From Echinostoma caproni (Eukaryota; Platyhelminthes; Trematoda; Plagiorchiida; Echinostomatidae), in NCBI GenBank assembly GCA_900618425.1, contig UZAN01042616.1, positions 1-43,927 of the forward strand: a DNA stretch of 43,927 bases. Direction: 5' to 3'. The translations under genes were made by a program, and so were the position numbers. Shown piece by piece: positions 1 through 11,714 of the stretch. Positions within the stretch are counted from its first letter, which is position 1, and every line of letters begins with the position of its first letter. The notes under the pieces are model-generated. The model searched no databases. It had not been told where the DNA came from and saw only the letters and a program-made list of their open reading frames with translations.

Positions 1-134
1 TTGATATCATTTTGAGCATTATAACCGCTAGGGTTTATTGTAAAGTTAACCAAAGATAACTTCGTAGTAATTGGAGTAAACACGAATCGCGAATCACAAT
101 ATAAAGGAAACACGGAATCGTACTCGTAACCGTA

Positions 135-329
135 TGCTGAAGCCCCGTTACTGAGGCCCAGGTTTATTGGAGGAATTCAATGGAATTTAATAATATATAC
201 AACTAAATGTCACTGCTGTAGCAGATGTTCACCAATCACTCTCTTCTTTACACAGCTTATGTTTGAAAGGCAAGGCTTCTGATTGGTCGATACCATTGGC
301 CTGTGATTCGTTGTCCGGGCGCTGTCACA
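135..329 (-). mobile_element. Solo-LTR-like sequence
   Basis: Read on the minus strand, this stretch begins TGTGACAGCGCCCGG and ends GGGGCTTCAGCA, so it has the TG...CA ends of a long terminal repeat. Inside, in the expected order, are CCAAT-like boxes, a TATA-like run (TATATATTATTAA), and an AATAAA signal shortly before the end. No internal retrotransposon coding sequence flanks it and no second copy was found in the window, so a solo LTR is inferred. No clear target-site duplication was seen. It is not similar by eye to the LTRs near 11.7 kb or 30.3 kb. It could instead be an unrelated promoter-like sequence. Confidence 0.4.
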
Positions 330-414
330 TGTAACCCCTTGGCTAGTATTATCTCGGGCTTCAGATCACCGCAGGTTTGCATCATATATTACATTAGAAA
401 AGTAAAAGAGTGAC

Positions 415-490
415 TCACTTATGAAGTAGCCAACGGTTTCTCCGTTCTGTCCAGGGTTTGAGTCCCACTTGTGTCGATGGATATGAAAAA
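415..490 (+). mobile_element. tRNA-derived SINE head (family 2)
   Basis: An A-box-like TAGCCAACGG at 427-436 is followed by a perfect pol III B box, GGTTTGAGTCC, at 455-465. The text just after it (TTGTGTCGATGGAT) resembles the same position in the copy at 20705-20830, which suggests one family. Only the head is recognisable. A degraded real tRNA is less likely, because no acceptor or anticodon stem could be drawn. Confidence 0.4.
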
Positions 491-499
491 ATATGGACC

Positions 500-2530
500 T
501 CAAACATGGTTAAAATGATTGCTCAATCTTTGGTAGCTTTTCTTTGCTTCACATGCGCTTCAAACTTCATTGTTCATTAGCCTTTATGCATCACCAAACT
601 CTGTCTTCATTCAAATATAACCGAGATGGGATTGATGTAGAAAAGTGTAAGAATCACACTGAATAAGTGTTAGTGTGGTCGAGCTGTCCAATATTGATCG
701 TTATATGATTATCTCGTAAACTGTCTTGATGTACATTTGCACGGGGTTGGCGCTGGGGGTTTCATAAAATGAATGATTCTGACTGACTGCAAAAATCAAC
801 GTCGTTTGTACCATGGGGTGCCATCCCAACCTCGTTCAGACTTCTTCGCTCACGAGGTCAACCGTGTTATTATGCCCTTTGTGTATAACTCACATCATAG
901 TCCAGATAAAAAAATTTTTACTCAGTATTTTGAATTTCGTCGTGAATGAACAATACGTGAAGTCAAAGCAACAATCTCGTTCGATGGAAATTTTGAGCAC
1001 CCGCGACTGCTGCTGAAATTGCTACTTTGTCGATTTGTTCAACGTACATACATACGTACATTTTGTCTTCCACCCAACACTTTCATAAGTTCCACCCGGA
1101 AAATATTGCTCTTTCTCAGGCTTCATTAGGTCATTAACATTTTTATTATCTACCTTTATGGATCCAAAATAAATTTATCGGTGGAACTGAAATGGATTCA
1201 AAAAGTAAATTTATTGGGCACACAGCATCTACTTTGTGCCCTAACGAAACCAGAATGTTCGCTATCATCATTCAATGTCAAATCGATGCGGAAAAGTCAC
1301 ACAGTTCAACTGATGCGTTATATATGAATAATCCCCACTCAGTGTCTTCGTTCTGGTCCGTGGTTTGCTTCCCGTCAAATCGCATACACCTACGAATACG
1401 TCATCTTATCCGTGTGAATTTAGAAAGACAGGTTCTTACTCGTTGTTCGTGGCCTTGCCATCTGTGAATTGTCAGCACGTTCGCGGATTGATGAATATCC
1501 TCATACACACAAGATAGACTAGGAAAATTCCTATTCGGCTCTCAAGCTTGAGATAATGCCGGGTCTATCCCAACTATCAGAATACTAGTTTTTTGTGTGG
1601 TGTTACTTGTCCAGCATGACCCGAATGTTAGCATTGTCTTTTCCGGTCCGTGGTCATGGAAACACGTCAGCTATTTCATCGATGCCTTGATTTTTAAATG
1701 TTGCAATGGATCAGCGGAAAACCAATCACACAGCTTGAACTATGGTCGCTCGTGTAACTGGTCTATCCAATCTAGAACAACAGCGGTTCTTGAGCTTAGA
1801 CAACGTGCATATGCTAGTAGATCAGAATCATCTGACACTGAAAGCAAATCCTGCTTAGGACCATTCGCTCTCTTTGACATGACCACAGAACATTTATCTT
1901 ATACTTTTTGGTGCGGCGTAACTAAGTGTGCTGAATGCAATAACTTCATTAAGTGTGAGATTTTATTGCGAAAAGATGTTGTTGAATTTATTAGATTCTG
2001 ACTGTCTTTTACAACTCCTTATGCCTTCCGGACAATAACTTTCGGATAAAATCTTGTTGAGATAACTCACGACACGTGAATCCTACTGGATTCACTTGGC
2101 AGTCGTTTGTAAAATTGACGTGAAATAGAAGAACACTGTCTGAACAATGATTCACGCATCACGCACCAAGCCACTAAGTATCTGAAAGTCTACATTCTCA
2201 GGTTTAATAATACCAATACTTCATTTATTCGAATGACTCCTTGGATTGTGAAAACTGTGGAGCAAAACGCGTAGGCAAATCTGTCAATGCAACAGTCGGT
2301 CGTGTTTGAATACCTACTGTGGAGGATATTCTGTACAAGAGACCACCTACAGTGGTGATATAAATGCTTTGAAACCTGGTTCCGAATCGGTCTTGATCCC
2401 CTCAGTTCCCTTCTGTGCTGTTTCCTGTTATCTGGAGAGAGCGGAAGTGCACTGAAATGTAACGACGCGATCTGAACAGTGTAGCAAACACATCTTTTCT
2501 CTCGCAGGTGCGCTTTGTGTTTATCATAAG
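500..2530. other. Unassigned AT-rich stretch
   Basis: No gene is supported here. Open frames of up to 134 codons occur but show no recognisable domain, and frames of this length are expected by chance. A short imperfect tandem duplication of about 33 nt (units starting near 1159 and 1192, both ATGGAT...AAATTTAT) is the only local structure seen. The part from about 2190 could be the body of the SINE whose head lies at 2535-2620. Confidence 0.5.
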
Positions 2531-2534
2531 CCAA

Positions 2535-2620
2535 GATATATGGGCATACGAGTAACCTGGGTTAATCGAACCCGCACGCATTTGAACTACAGCCCCAACC
2601 ACGGTGAACTGCTACACTGA
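2535..2620 (-). mobile_element. tRNA-like SINE head
   Basis: On the minus strand a B box, GGGTTCGATTAACC (2560-2573), follows an A-box-like segment around TAGCAGTTCACCGTGG (about 2599-2614) at tRNA-like spacing. The body would extend towards lower coordinates, but no tail or second copy confirms its end. It directly abuts the hairpin at 2650-2825. Confidence 0.4.
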
Positions 2621-2649
2621 AGCGCGACTGCACATCTAAAGCAATAAAT

Positions 2650-2825
2650 CGAGCTGTATTCTATTTCGCCTGTTCGCCAAGCTTGGCAATTTGTTTGCAA
2701 GTTTTTCATTACCGGTCGAGGTGACATCATCACAAGCACTGATGATGTCATCACCTCGGCTGGTGATGAAAATTTCTCAAACAAATTTCCAAGCTCGGCG
2801 AACAGGCGAAATAGAATTCAGTTCA
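2650..2825. repeat. Long inverted repeat / hairpin
   Basis: The left arm (about 2655-2733) reads TTCTATTTCGCCTGTTCGCC..., and its reverse complement returns at about 2741-2820 as ...GGCGAACAGGCGAAATAGAA. The arms match with few mismatches and one 3-nt indel, around a loop of under 10 nt near position 2737. RNA from either strand would fold into a stem of roughly 75-80 bp. A foldback transposon or MITE is the simplest explanation. A small-RNA hairpin precursor is possible but unsupported. No terminal duplication was identified. Confidence 0.8.
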
Positions 2826-2829
2826 CTCG

Positions 2830-5800
2830 ACGAGCTATGAGAATCGATTTTCAATACTTTGTCAAATTGAGCTGTCCCATATACCCAAATGATTCTATCT
2901 TGTTGTGGATTATGCCCGGGGGTTAATCGAGGCCAACATTTTCCAGGATAAATCAACCTTACCCTGCCAACAGTAGACTGCCAATCAAAATCTTAGTGAC
3001 CCTGGGGTTCTGGTCAACCGGCATACCCCTGTCTTACTCATGCATGTTAAGGACTTCTGTAAAATAAAGGTGCAAAAACTGACTGTACTCATCTATAAAG
3101 CGATCGTAATTTAGTTGTATGACAAGTTCTACCTGCAACTTTGGATCACGTTGTNGAATAACAGTATAACCAACAACCAACCGTCACCACACACTGAACA
3201 CCTCACTTTTCCCAGCCAAGACCCAGAAGATGATCATTTTCTAGCCAGCAAGCCGGCTTTTGTGTTGATGGGGCAAAGCTTATTATTCACGTTTCTGGGC
3301 AGTTTTGATTTCCAAAATTTACCGAAAAGAACTTCTTTACCACTTTTTGAGTTCTCTTCAAATATATATGGTTGGTTCTGGAGGCACAAATTATTCTTAG
3401 ATTATGTTTTTACCCTGTACGCAAAGACTGAATGTGGGCTCGCGTACAGTGAGATGATCCCACACGAATGACATAATGGTAATTTAGTACAAATTCACCC
3501 ATGGGTGATTAATCTCTGTTTGTTTTGGAAAGTTTGTTGTTTTCATTTATTATAGTGTTTATCACATGTAGATTTATTAGTCAACACAGTTGACGCGTGA
3601 TCGTTGAACGATTTCGTTTAAACTTCGATGACCTCCCAACAAAACTTTGGAATCATTGATTATGTATGAACCTTTGCCTGATTCATCAGAAGCACAGTCC
3701 GAGAGTAACCAGTGCCGTGACAGTTGTGGTTCAATCCACGAAATCGTCCGGTTACACACAATGAACTACTTACGCTTGAACTCGGTGATTATTCCGCTCA
3801 AAACCGCGGTTTGGTTGGAACAAACGTTTTGTAAGGAAGAGGTTTAGACTTTTATTATTTCTGATCTGAAATACTAGCAGATAAAGGAGCCCTTGTAAAG
3901 TTTAATAACAAAATGTTTTAAAATATGGATTAGTACAGGAAAGTCGAAATTAGCCATTTCTTCGACACTGTCAACGGTTTCTATACCGCACGATTCGTGA
4001 GTCGGGGGTGTGTTATACCATTCTATTCACTATTGCACGAATGATTTTTCATTGTTTTTCTTACTTTTCAACCCCTCTATCGATTGTCTAGCCTAGGGGA
4101 TATAACTGTACTTTCATTGTTGATGTTTATGTTTGCGCAGTACGAAATGAACGTTTGCTCGTCTGACACATAGGGCCCCTAAACCGGCTGATGCCGAAAT
4201 CAGATCCGTACAATCGGTTGTCTTGCCTGTGTCAGTGATCACCTGATTTTACCGCTCGCTGATTGGCCGAACCGCTGGCGGATCAGAATTGCTGTGCTGT
4301 CAGACAAGCGCGTGGCCTATGATTTACACACACACACACACATACACACACACACACAATTTAACTTGGGGGTGTCTGTGTGTGCGTCACCTGATCGACG
4401 CATGGGACCACGAAAACAACCGATTCGGGGCACACCTCTCCCGGACCAAAAACAGACCAAACTAAACTTCGTCACCTCCAGGATTTATGAATCAGCCAGG
4501 AAGCTGGAACACTCGTGAAAACTGCAATTCCATTGATCACTGTTTCAGCCGCCGAATTCCGAAAACAGTTCATATGGGAATTTTTTATCGCTTTTCCGAT
4601 CGGATGGGCAATCGCTAGCAATCATATTAGACACATTGAGCAAAACGTCTTGGTCATTCGATTTTAAACAGATAGAACAAACCTTCGTATTCGATCCTCG
4701 ATCTCGAACGGTCACACAGTAGAGTTTAGGATGAATGATGTGGGTCATAGAAGAAATCCACCAAGTGATGTGCCAGCTGTGCTGAGATTTCAAATCATGC
4801 CGCCACTTACTCGAATCCGATGGCACGTGACTGGTTGGCCTCTCCCCATCGATCTGTGTATCGCTATTCATCCGCCAATCCTGCAAGTTGTTTTGACACA
4901 ATTTCAGCTCACCCGCTCCAGTTTAGTGACTTGTGTTCCTCGTAAAACAGGGGCCTACAGATAAAACCTATGTATAGCAGCTCCTCAACTCATGATGATG
5001 GCGCGGGAGGGTCTTCGTTGGCACACAATGATACCTGATTGTGATGCACTATCCCATTCTCTCTGTCATTTTACATGCAATTAAACGCAGTAGTTACAGT
5101 ATAGTGGGAGACTATCCACGGGTCCGATTAGATTAGATTACGATCCTGAATTGAACGTTTTTGATTTTATTTCGTAAACTGGTGAAGCGTTAAACAAACG
5201 ACGGGGACGCATTTATTGAGGGTATCGTTTATTTTGTTTATCTAGCGGTCGATGGGGTAACTTTACGCTTACAGGTATTGACCAAACTCGTGTAACATCC
5301 TAATTTTCATCACATTTGTTCCCCTCAATGCTTCATCTCTCCAGCCTCATTCACGGGATTGAATATGATGTTGCCCCACATCAGACGTAACATATCTGAT
5401 ACAATACCTAACAAATTGGACTTAGGTTCACATTGAAGAACTTCCACAAGGCCAACTGAGTCATCAAATTTATGTGCCTCTCGAATAAGTTGCCTCTCGG
5501 CTTCAACTATATGCCAAAACCTTTCGAATATGTCATCCGGTTCCGGTATGGTGACACAGCAAGACTCTTATTGAACGAGCCGCACACCTCAAGGTCAACT
5601 TGTATGTTTCTTGAAATATATTTTCGGTTCTTTCAGTATTGTGGATAATGAGTGATTAGTTTGTAGCCAAATAAGTTATCAATTTATTTAAGCTAGAATA
5701 TTTTCATTAATTTGCTTATTTACTGTGTACAAGATAAAAAGAGAATAAGTGTGCCTAACTTAATAAACACTCTCATGGAACAAGAATCATTTATTGAAAA

Positions 5801-7170
5801 GAATGAACTCCCTGTATTGCATANTATTGCATAAAATATTTTCGAACTCTCAGCTGTAACTTTCGAACTACTACAAACTTTATCAAAACACTCAAGGTCG
5901 CGTAAATTCAAACGGTGATAGAAGAGAACTAAGAACAAAAGTGGGAGATAAAATCACGAATAAATACACTTTATCCATGGCCATCAATATACAAGTATGA
6001 TTTGGAGACCGAAATGTATTTCCAACATGAGAGTGATGTTGCACTAGTTTGATCAAAATCTATATTATCTGAGATTTGAGCCCTACCAGACGTAACAATT
6101 AGTTTTGGTAGCTATGTAGGGCTACATTTTAACTATTTATTGTAGTTTCACGTGNTTTATTCATCGTGTCTTATCTATCCGACTTCGAGAATCGTCAAAA
6201 TTATCTGCGCATCCCCTTTTCATTCCATTGGATCGTACCTTATAGGTTCTTAGAAAGAGACCACACAAGAGGATCAGTTTTTTCTCTCTATAAATATGCC
6301 CGTAGACTGCTAGTCTATTAAGGCCCCGTTGCTATAGCATTCCAGTTGGTAACTGAGGCTTAAAAATTTGAAAACTCTCATGGAGATTTCAATCAGTTTA
6401 TCGTTGGCAATATTTAGGTTGTGTCAGTAGATAGAATCGATCCATATTATTATCGTCTGGGAAACCTGTTTCAACCAGGGAAAACATGTGCGTATGGAAT
6501 CTGTTCAACATTTATATTGAAAAACCAGAGACTATCTGTAATGAATAAAAGAGCAATAACACCTATGTAATTGGTCTCAGTGTGTCTATAGTTGACGAGT
6601 AAGACGGTCTGTGAGGATTTTTCGTGGATAAGATGGAGTGTTGTACACAAGTGGAAAAATGAACAATCTTATTGCGGTTTTTAGCTTTTCAAAAATCGTC
6701 ACTTCTTACACCACGAATCAGCATCGTTTCTCAGACCTCCTTGCTGTAAAACACATATACATGCTCTTTTGCATCGATTCTATCGATCTTTTTCGTGTCA
6801 TTAGGTAAATCTGTTATTTTTTATTTTATTTTCTCTGATTATTCACGAGCATTTCCGCCATATTATAAGGACATATCATCGGAACCTGTTTTTTTTCTTT
6901 TCTTTAGAATACATTTATCGGGAAAATGGAGCACCAGTTTGATAATTAATCACATTAAGTGAACGCGTTTCGAATACGAAATCGAAGAATATTAATCTGA
7001 ATCGTTTAACAATTGAATCGCTCAAAATGTGTTCGAATGAATAGAAAAAGTGGTTCGGACAAACAGAAGAAGGAAAAAGCAACAGATGTATCGTATAATA
7101 CACTGTTCCCTGGTGGCGATGGTCGATAGATTGTCACTCACTCTCTCCTCCCAGAGTCGGTATGTGTTCC
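2830..7170. other. Unassigned AT-rich intergenic stretch
   Basis: No gene, RNA or transposon coding region was recognised in about 4.3 kb. It contains a CA microsatellite (4326-4359), interrupted once, and single Ns at 3155, 5824 and 6155. Short open frames are without domain similarity and are treated as chance. Confidence 0.5.
4326..4359. repeat. (CA)n microsatellite
   Basis: About 17 CA dinucleotides with one CATA interruption, seen directly. Confidence 0.95.
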
Positions 7171-7174
7171 ATGT

Positions 7175-7420
7175 TTTGTCATTCTTACTTCTTTCTATTG
7201 AATACATAACGATACAATTTTTCAGGTAGGGAAAAGCGACCAATCAAAAGGCTGCCATATAACACAGTGAGGAAACTCAGATCATGGCGGTGTTGCTGAT
7301 GTTGTTGTTGTTGTTGTTGCTGTTGTTGTTGTTGGTAGTGGTGGTGGTGGTGGTGGGATTCGAACACACGTCCTCCAAGGTGATAATTTGGTGACGTTAC
7401 CAACGGGTCACTATCGCCCA
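7175..7420 (-). mobile_element. tRNA-derived SINE, family 1, copy A
   Basis: On the minus strand a tRNA-like head has an A box in TAGTGACCCGTTGG (7400-7413) and a B box in GTGTTCGAATCCC (7355-7367). The body contains GGCAGCCTTTTGATTGG, and the element ends in a TGTATTCAATAGAAAGAAGTAA tail. The same head, body and tail recur at 16646-16835, 24603-24807 and 13484-13662, which defines a family. This copy is longer because CCA and CAA trinucleotide runs have grown just after the B box. Mobility would have depended on a LINE reverse transcriptase. Confidence 0.7.
7301..7357. repeat. (TTG)n and (GTG)n trinucleotide runs
   Basis: A TTG run (7301-7334, one interruption) is followed by a GTG run (7338-7357). 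Both lie inside SINE copy A immediately after its B box. Confidence 0.95.
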
Positions 7421-9870
7421 GACATTGTTGCTTTTATCCCTCAACCAGAGATTGGAAGCGCTTAATGGTTCACGAATCCATTACAGAAAAATGATCAGGT
7501 AACATTTTTGTAGTGAGTAAACTAAAGTAAACTACTGATGTGATTAATGAGAATGTAAATTTAACCCCGGAAGTATGATGCGTTGGACTTAAACCGATCT
7601 AGTTCTGGCTTGAAGTCAACCAGTTTAACAAATCAGAATATATAATTACCTTGCTGTGCAAACACCGATAAGTTTATCAGCCATCAATCTATAAAATGAC
7701 TGCTCACACACAAGACAGCAAGCAAATTTGTTTCATTGAATTTGACCCCTTTATTGTGCGTAAATCATTAACAGTGATTATAATTTAGTGATGCGTGCTA
7801 TATGGAGTAAGTCATCCACTATGTATGAAGTGAATGTCAAAGTATACTTGTGAAATAAAAGTGTCACTCACCTATAGTACTGTCACAGTAGTCTCGAATT
7901 GGCTGATATATCATGGGCAAAACTAGGCGATTCACCGGAGTAGTTTGTTGCTCGTGCTTGGGATAAATTGACGAGAAATCCGCTCAGCAGACTATAGATG
8001 CTAACGTTTCATAATCAAAACGCCTTTCTGTGACACCTTTCAGCTTCGCTTTAAGGGACATTATTCTCAGGGATGCTTTATTTCCATGAAGAAATAAGCT
8101 TTACATCTGACGTACAGTTGGAAAACAACCTGGCTGTCATCTCGCCTGAGCGAGGAGGAATTTCGACCGGACCGTCTCGCTTCACCCCGGCTCGAAATGA
8201 CAAGTTCTGACTGATGGAATACATCAGTTTTTTGTTGTTGCGGTGGTTTAACCTGTTGGCTTGTTTTTGTTGTTGCACACGAAATCACTTACCACGTACC
8301 GTTTACAAACCAGACTAAAACATTAACATATTTTTTCAATGATTGTCATCGTATTAGCCACAACCACGAAGGTCTGACGTGCGTGAATGATTTTAGACAG
8401 AGTTTGCTTTGAGAGTTTGGGTGATTTGGAAATAAAAAAAGGTTTGCTAATAGCTCTTTACTGCGGTGGTTCGATCATTGGTACTGAATACCAAACAGTT
8501 CAATTCATGTTTTTTATGGGTAGTTTGCATAATGTGGGTGGAAATGTGGGTAAACAATTGATCGAAGCTGATTGTTTTTGTTGGACAGCTGATTATCAGA
8601 AGACACGAACAACCCTCTGTAGTTCGTCACACTTCCACGTGCGACTGCACATTGGCCAAGTTGACGTTGAGAAATCAATTGAGGTTGTACTTGAATTATG
8701 AGCAGTGAATCAGTTGAAAATTTCAGACGACTATTTTTTGAAAAAAGCGCCAGGCGAAAACGTTGTTAGATGCAACCAAACATCTATAGCTTCGGAACAC
8801 TTGATAGACACAGCTTTGAAATATTCCAACCTTAAGACAATTGCATACATGGAAGAGGGATTGGGCGAATGGATGCCTGATAATAGCAGTCTATATTGAA
8901 AGAAACAGTATTGGCCAGTTTTTGGCAATACAACATAATAACAGCAGACAGTCTATGAAAAAAGTGTAGAATAATTTGTGAATGGAAATTCTGATTGTAT
9001 TTCAATGTCCCTTCTGGTGATATCACACACTTATTGCAATATAGTCAAATAAAGTCACCATGTGGTCGAACGAATCTTATTATTACGGTAAGTAAGCAGG
9101 CCATTTTCAACTTTACAACCAAAGATATCCATGGATTAAAGAGTTATACAAATAGCGCAATACAAAGATGTGCAACACATAACGGAAGGGGATAAATGCG
9201 AATGGAGGCAATAAAAGCTGGACTGTGTGGTAACTGGTTGTTGAGGTTAAACGCTGACTAAGTGGTTGAAGTACGATCTGGATAATTACTGTCGCCTTCT
9301 CGGTTGTTCTCGTCATCCTTTTAGATATTTCTTACGAATAGATCATCTTCCCTGGCGACTGAAGTTCTGTCGCTTAGTGAATGACGTTCCTCGTAAATTT
9401 ATGATAGATGTCTCGGGACTAAGAACTGTGTCAGAGGCAGTCAAAGCGTGTGGATTGTTGGTCTTCTCTGAAATTATCAGAAAAGTTAAGGTTTTCATGC
9501 AAGCCACTCAACATTTGCTGATTGTTGGCTATTTGGTCCTGGACAAAGTATATTGTGAACGTGTAGTCCACATACTGATTATCAAACATGGTGTTGTTGA
9601 TTGCAACTGATGCGTTCCTCAACAGCTAGCAGATAACTATTTGCCTCAGAGGGGTGCCCCGTACTAAACCATCAACTTCCTTGTTTAAAATACCATTCCA
9701 AATGTCGCATAATGATCAAGTCAAGATCAACGTTATGCACCCAGTAGGATGAATCTTTAGCACTTTAGACAAGTTACGGTGAGGAAAATGCTAAGCATAG
9801 GAAAAAGAATATATTTAGTAGATAGAAAATAAATAAATGTAGTAAAATCCGAATGTGACCGATAATTTGC
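7421..9870. other. Unassigned stretch
   Basis: Two open frames exceed 100 codons on the plus strand (8387-8701 and 9266-9610). Neither has a recognisable motif, and no splice-linked continuation was found. Nothing else was identified up to the truncated 3' end of the gypsy element at about 9876. Confidence 0.45.
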
Positions 9871-9875
9871 CCTGA

Positions 9876-10440
9876 TGGTGTGGAAAAAGTTGTTTTGGGG
9901 CGATCTTTTTCGCCTACTTCCACTTGTGAGTATTCAGATGTTGAGTCAAGAGTGCTGAAGTATTTCGCGTTGATTAGTGCGTCGAAAAGATTGTCAACTC
10001 TGGGCAGTGGAAACGCATCCATTTTGTTACTTTATTCAATTGCCTATAGTCGACACACAGACGGAGGCCGCCGTCTTTCTNGAAGTGGAAGGTCGGATGA
10101 AGTTACATTCCTCCATATGCCGAATGGTCTTGGTTAGCTCATTCATTCAAAATGCCGGTATGCAGCTGGGAGGAATCTTTATCGGTGCGGTTTTTCCTCT
10201 ATCTATTCGATGTTTCACTACGCTTGTCCGCCCTAGCTGAGTGTCACTCCAAGTAAATGCGTCAGCATACCGTTCGATCCCGCCCTGAAGTTCCTTAACG
10301 TATTTGGGCTCCACTCCTGGAGGATTATTCTTGATTAAATCGCAAATTTTCTGTCCGACAGGAGGGGTAATACCTTATTGCGAAGCCAGTTGCTTAAATT
10401 CATTGATACTACCCAAAGGCGCTGATCCCCATCTCGTGGT
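9876..10440 (-). pseudogene. pol: Ty3/gypsy reverse transcriptase, N-terminal fragment
   Basis: This is the start of a Ty3/gypsy reverse transcriptase, which copies element RNA into DNA. The minus strand shows the pre-RT segment (LGRTSVVKHRID, AP-IK-PP), then LRLCVDYRQLNKVTK, then after a one-base frameshift MDAFPLPRVD, KYFSTLD and EKDRPKTTFSTPSG. These are motifs of the fingers and palm; the next motifs, including the catalytic YxDD, are absent because the element ends there. In-frame stops occur in the linker after the protease and before the RT. STLDSTSEYSQVEV retains the first catalytic Asp. No function is expected. Confidence 0.9.
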
Positions 10441-10461
10441 CTGAGGTTGTGTGAATGCGAC

Positions 10462-10785
10462 TCACTGGCCCCTGATCGTAATCGAACACCTTGATAAATC
10501 AATTATAGCCCGGTTAGCCTGGAGGAAGTCCATTTCCAGGACGACACCCCATGGTATACCGTCTGACGCAAATAGTGTTTGTGAAATTATCATGCCATTC
10601 ACGCTGATAGGGGCAGTTACCGTGTCCTTGACGTGCAGGAGACCGTTGTTGGTTGTTACTAGTTTGACCCCTGTTTCACTAAGTGGTACATCTAAGGGGA
10701 ATTGCCTGCTGTGTATTAATAAGCGAGCAGCCCCCGTGTCGATCAATGCCTGCAACCTTCTCCCCAATAACATGATAGACAGCAT
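10462..10785 (-). pseudogene. pro: Ty3/gypsy aspartic protease (retropepsin)
   Basis: A 107-codon open stretch carries the retropepsin active site ALIDTGAA about 17 residues in. It also has the typical later pattern ending in LEMDFLQANRAIIDL, the GxDFL-like segment near the protease end (E replaces the usual G). Proteases of this type cut the element's own Gag-Pol polyprotein. It is in the same frame as gag upstream, from which stops separate it, and a TGA ends it just before the RT linker. The ATG is not a true start: the domain was translated as part of a polyprotein. Confidence 0.88.
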
Positions 10786-10809
10786 GGGGTTACTTTTAAG
10801 CCACGGTAG

Positions 10810-11688
10810 TTAAATGGACAGATGAACGCTGAACCCACTGATTTGGTTGTGCTTGCATTTGTCGGCACGTTTTCCAAAACGCCGGCAGTACTCGCAGTTG
10901 CCCCGTTGTGACGGCTAACGCCTCTGAAGATACCTTCCGGGGAAACTCGGTAGTCTATGTGGTTGTTGCCCGCGAAAATCCCGAGTGTCTAGAAACCTGT
11001 CCCTGGGATTCGGCGAGTGGATATAGGCGAAGTTCTCTGGCAGACCAAGCCGATGCTCACGTTTAACATTTTCGAGCAGTTGGATCTCTCGTCCCGTCTC
11101 CATTGCGGCCTGTAAGGTTGGTGGCAGGTGTCTACAAAACCTTTTGACGACCTCCGGGTGTCGAACGCCGACACATACTTGATCCAAGATTTTGGAGTCT
11201 AGGCTTTCATCGTCTAATTCGGAGAAGGCGTCTTCAGCCCCGCGTCGCATTTGTCGAATGAATGAATTAATTCTTTCACCTGGCTATTGGACCGCCTTCT
11301 GTAACTTGTATTGAGCCGTCAACCTGTCGGTATCATCCGTAAGATACTGACGCAGACGGAAGAACGCGTTTGCAGCCATGGTGTCGCCAGGCCGGATCAC
11401 GTCTTGGGCTATATCCTTCGCTTCACCGTCCAACAGGGAAAGCAGAACACGCTGCCGGTTGTCCTCTGGGAACAACTCGATATATTCTTGGGCATCTGCG
11501 GCCCAGTGCCGTAAATCTTCTCCCAAGACAAACTTGTTCGGTGCGAGCAGGCTGGGTGAGGGTTGGGTATGTAAATGTTCGAGGAGGAAAAGTAGGGACA
11601 GAAGGTCGGATAGCAGGTTTCCGAGGGTCCAAAAGGTCGATGAGGGTAGTTCAGGTTTGGATTCTTCGGATTTGGTTTTGTTTGGCAT
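10810..11688 (-). pseudogene. gag: Ty3/gypsy Gag with degenerate zinc knuckle
   Basis: The first ATG after the primer-binding site (11686-11688) opens a Gag-like frame. Capsid-type sequence is visible in KFVLGEDLRHWAADAQEY, FPEDNRQRVLLSLLDGEA and YKLQKAV...RINSFIRQMRRGAEDAF. It ends in a zinc-knuckle-like NCEYCRRFGKRADKCKH (10855-10896); the knuckle's usual His is Lys here. In-frame stops occur near 11284 and 10915. Two compensating frameshifts near 11520-11640 replace a proline-rich linker that is readable in another frame. It would have formed the particle shell and bound RNA. Decayed. Confidence 0.85.
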
Positions 11689-11691
11689 GTT

Positions 11692-11711
11692 GGATCCTGG
11701 CAGGGTCGCCA
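11692..11711 (-). promoter_or_regulatory. Retrotransposon primer-binding site
   Basis: On the minus strand TGGCGACCCTGCCAGGATCC starts 3 nt after the inferred LTR end (CTACA, then AAG) and lies 3 nt upstream of the gag ATG. It begins TGG, the complement of the CCA tail of a tRNA primer. The tRNA species was not identified. Confidence 0.75.
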
Positions 11712-11714
11712 CTT

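Noticed and set aside
3700..3745. T-arm-like GTGGTTCAATCCAC suggesting a tRNA gene
   Set aside because: No A box and no acceptor or anticodon stem could be formed around it.
8460..8490. GGTTCGATCAT resembling a B box
   Set aside because: No A box at a workable distance upstream.
500..9800. Many open frames of 60-134 codons on both strands
   Set aside because: No domain, codon or splice support. Lengths are within what an AT-rich 44-kb sequence yields by chance.
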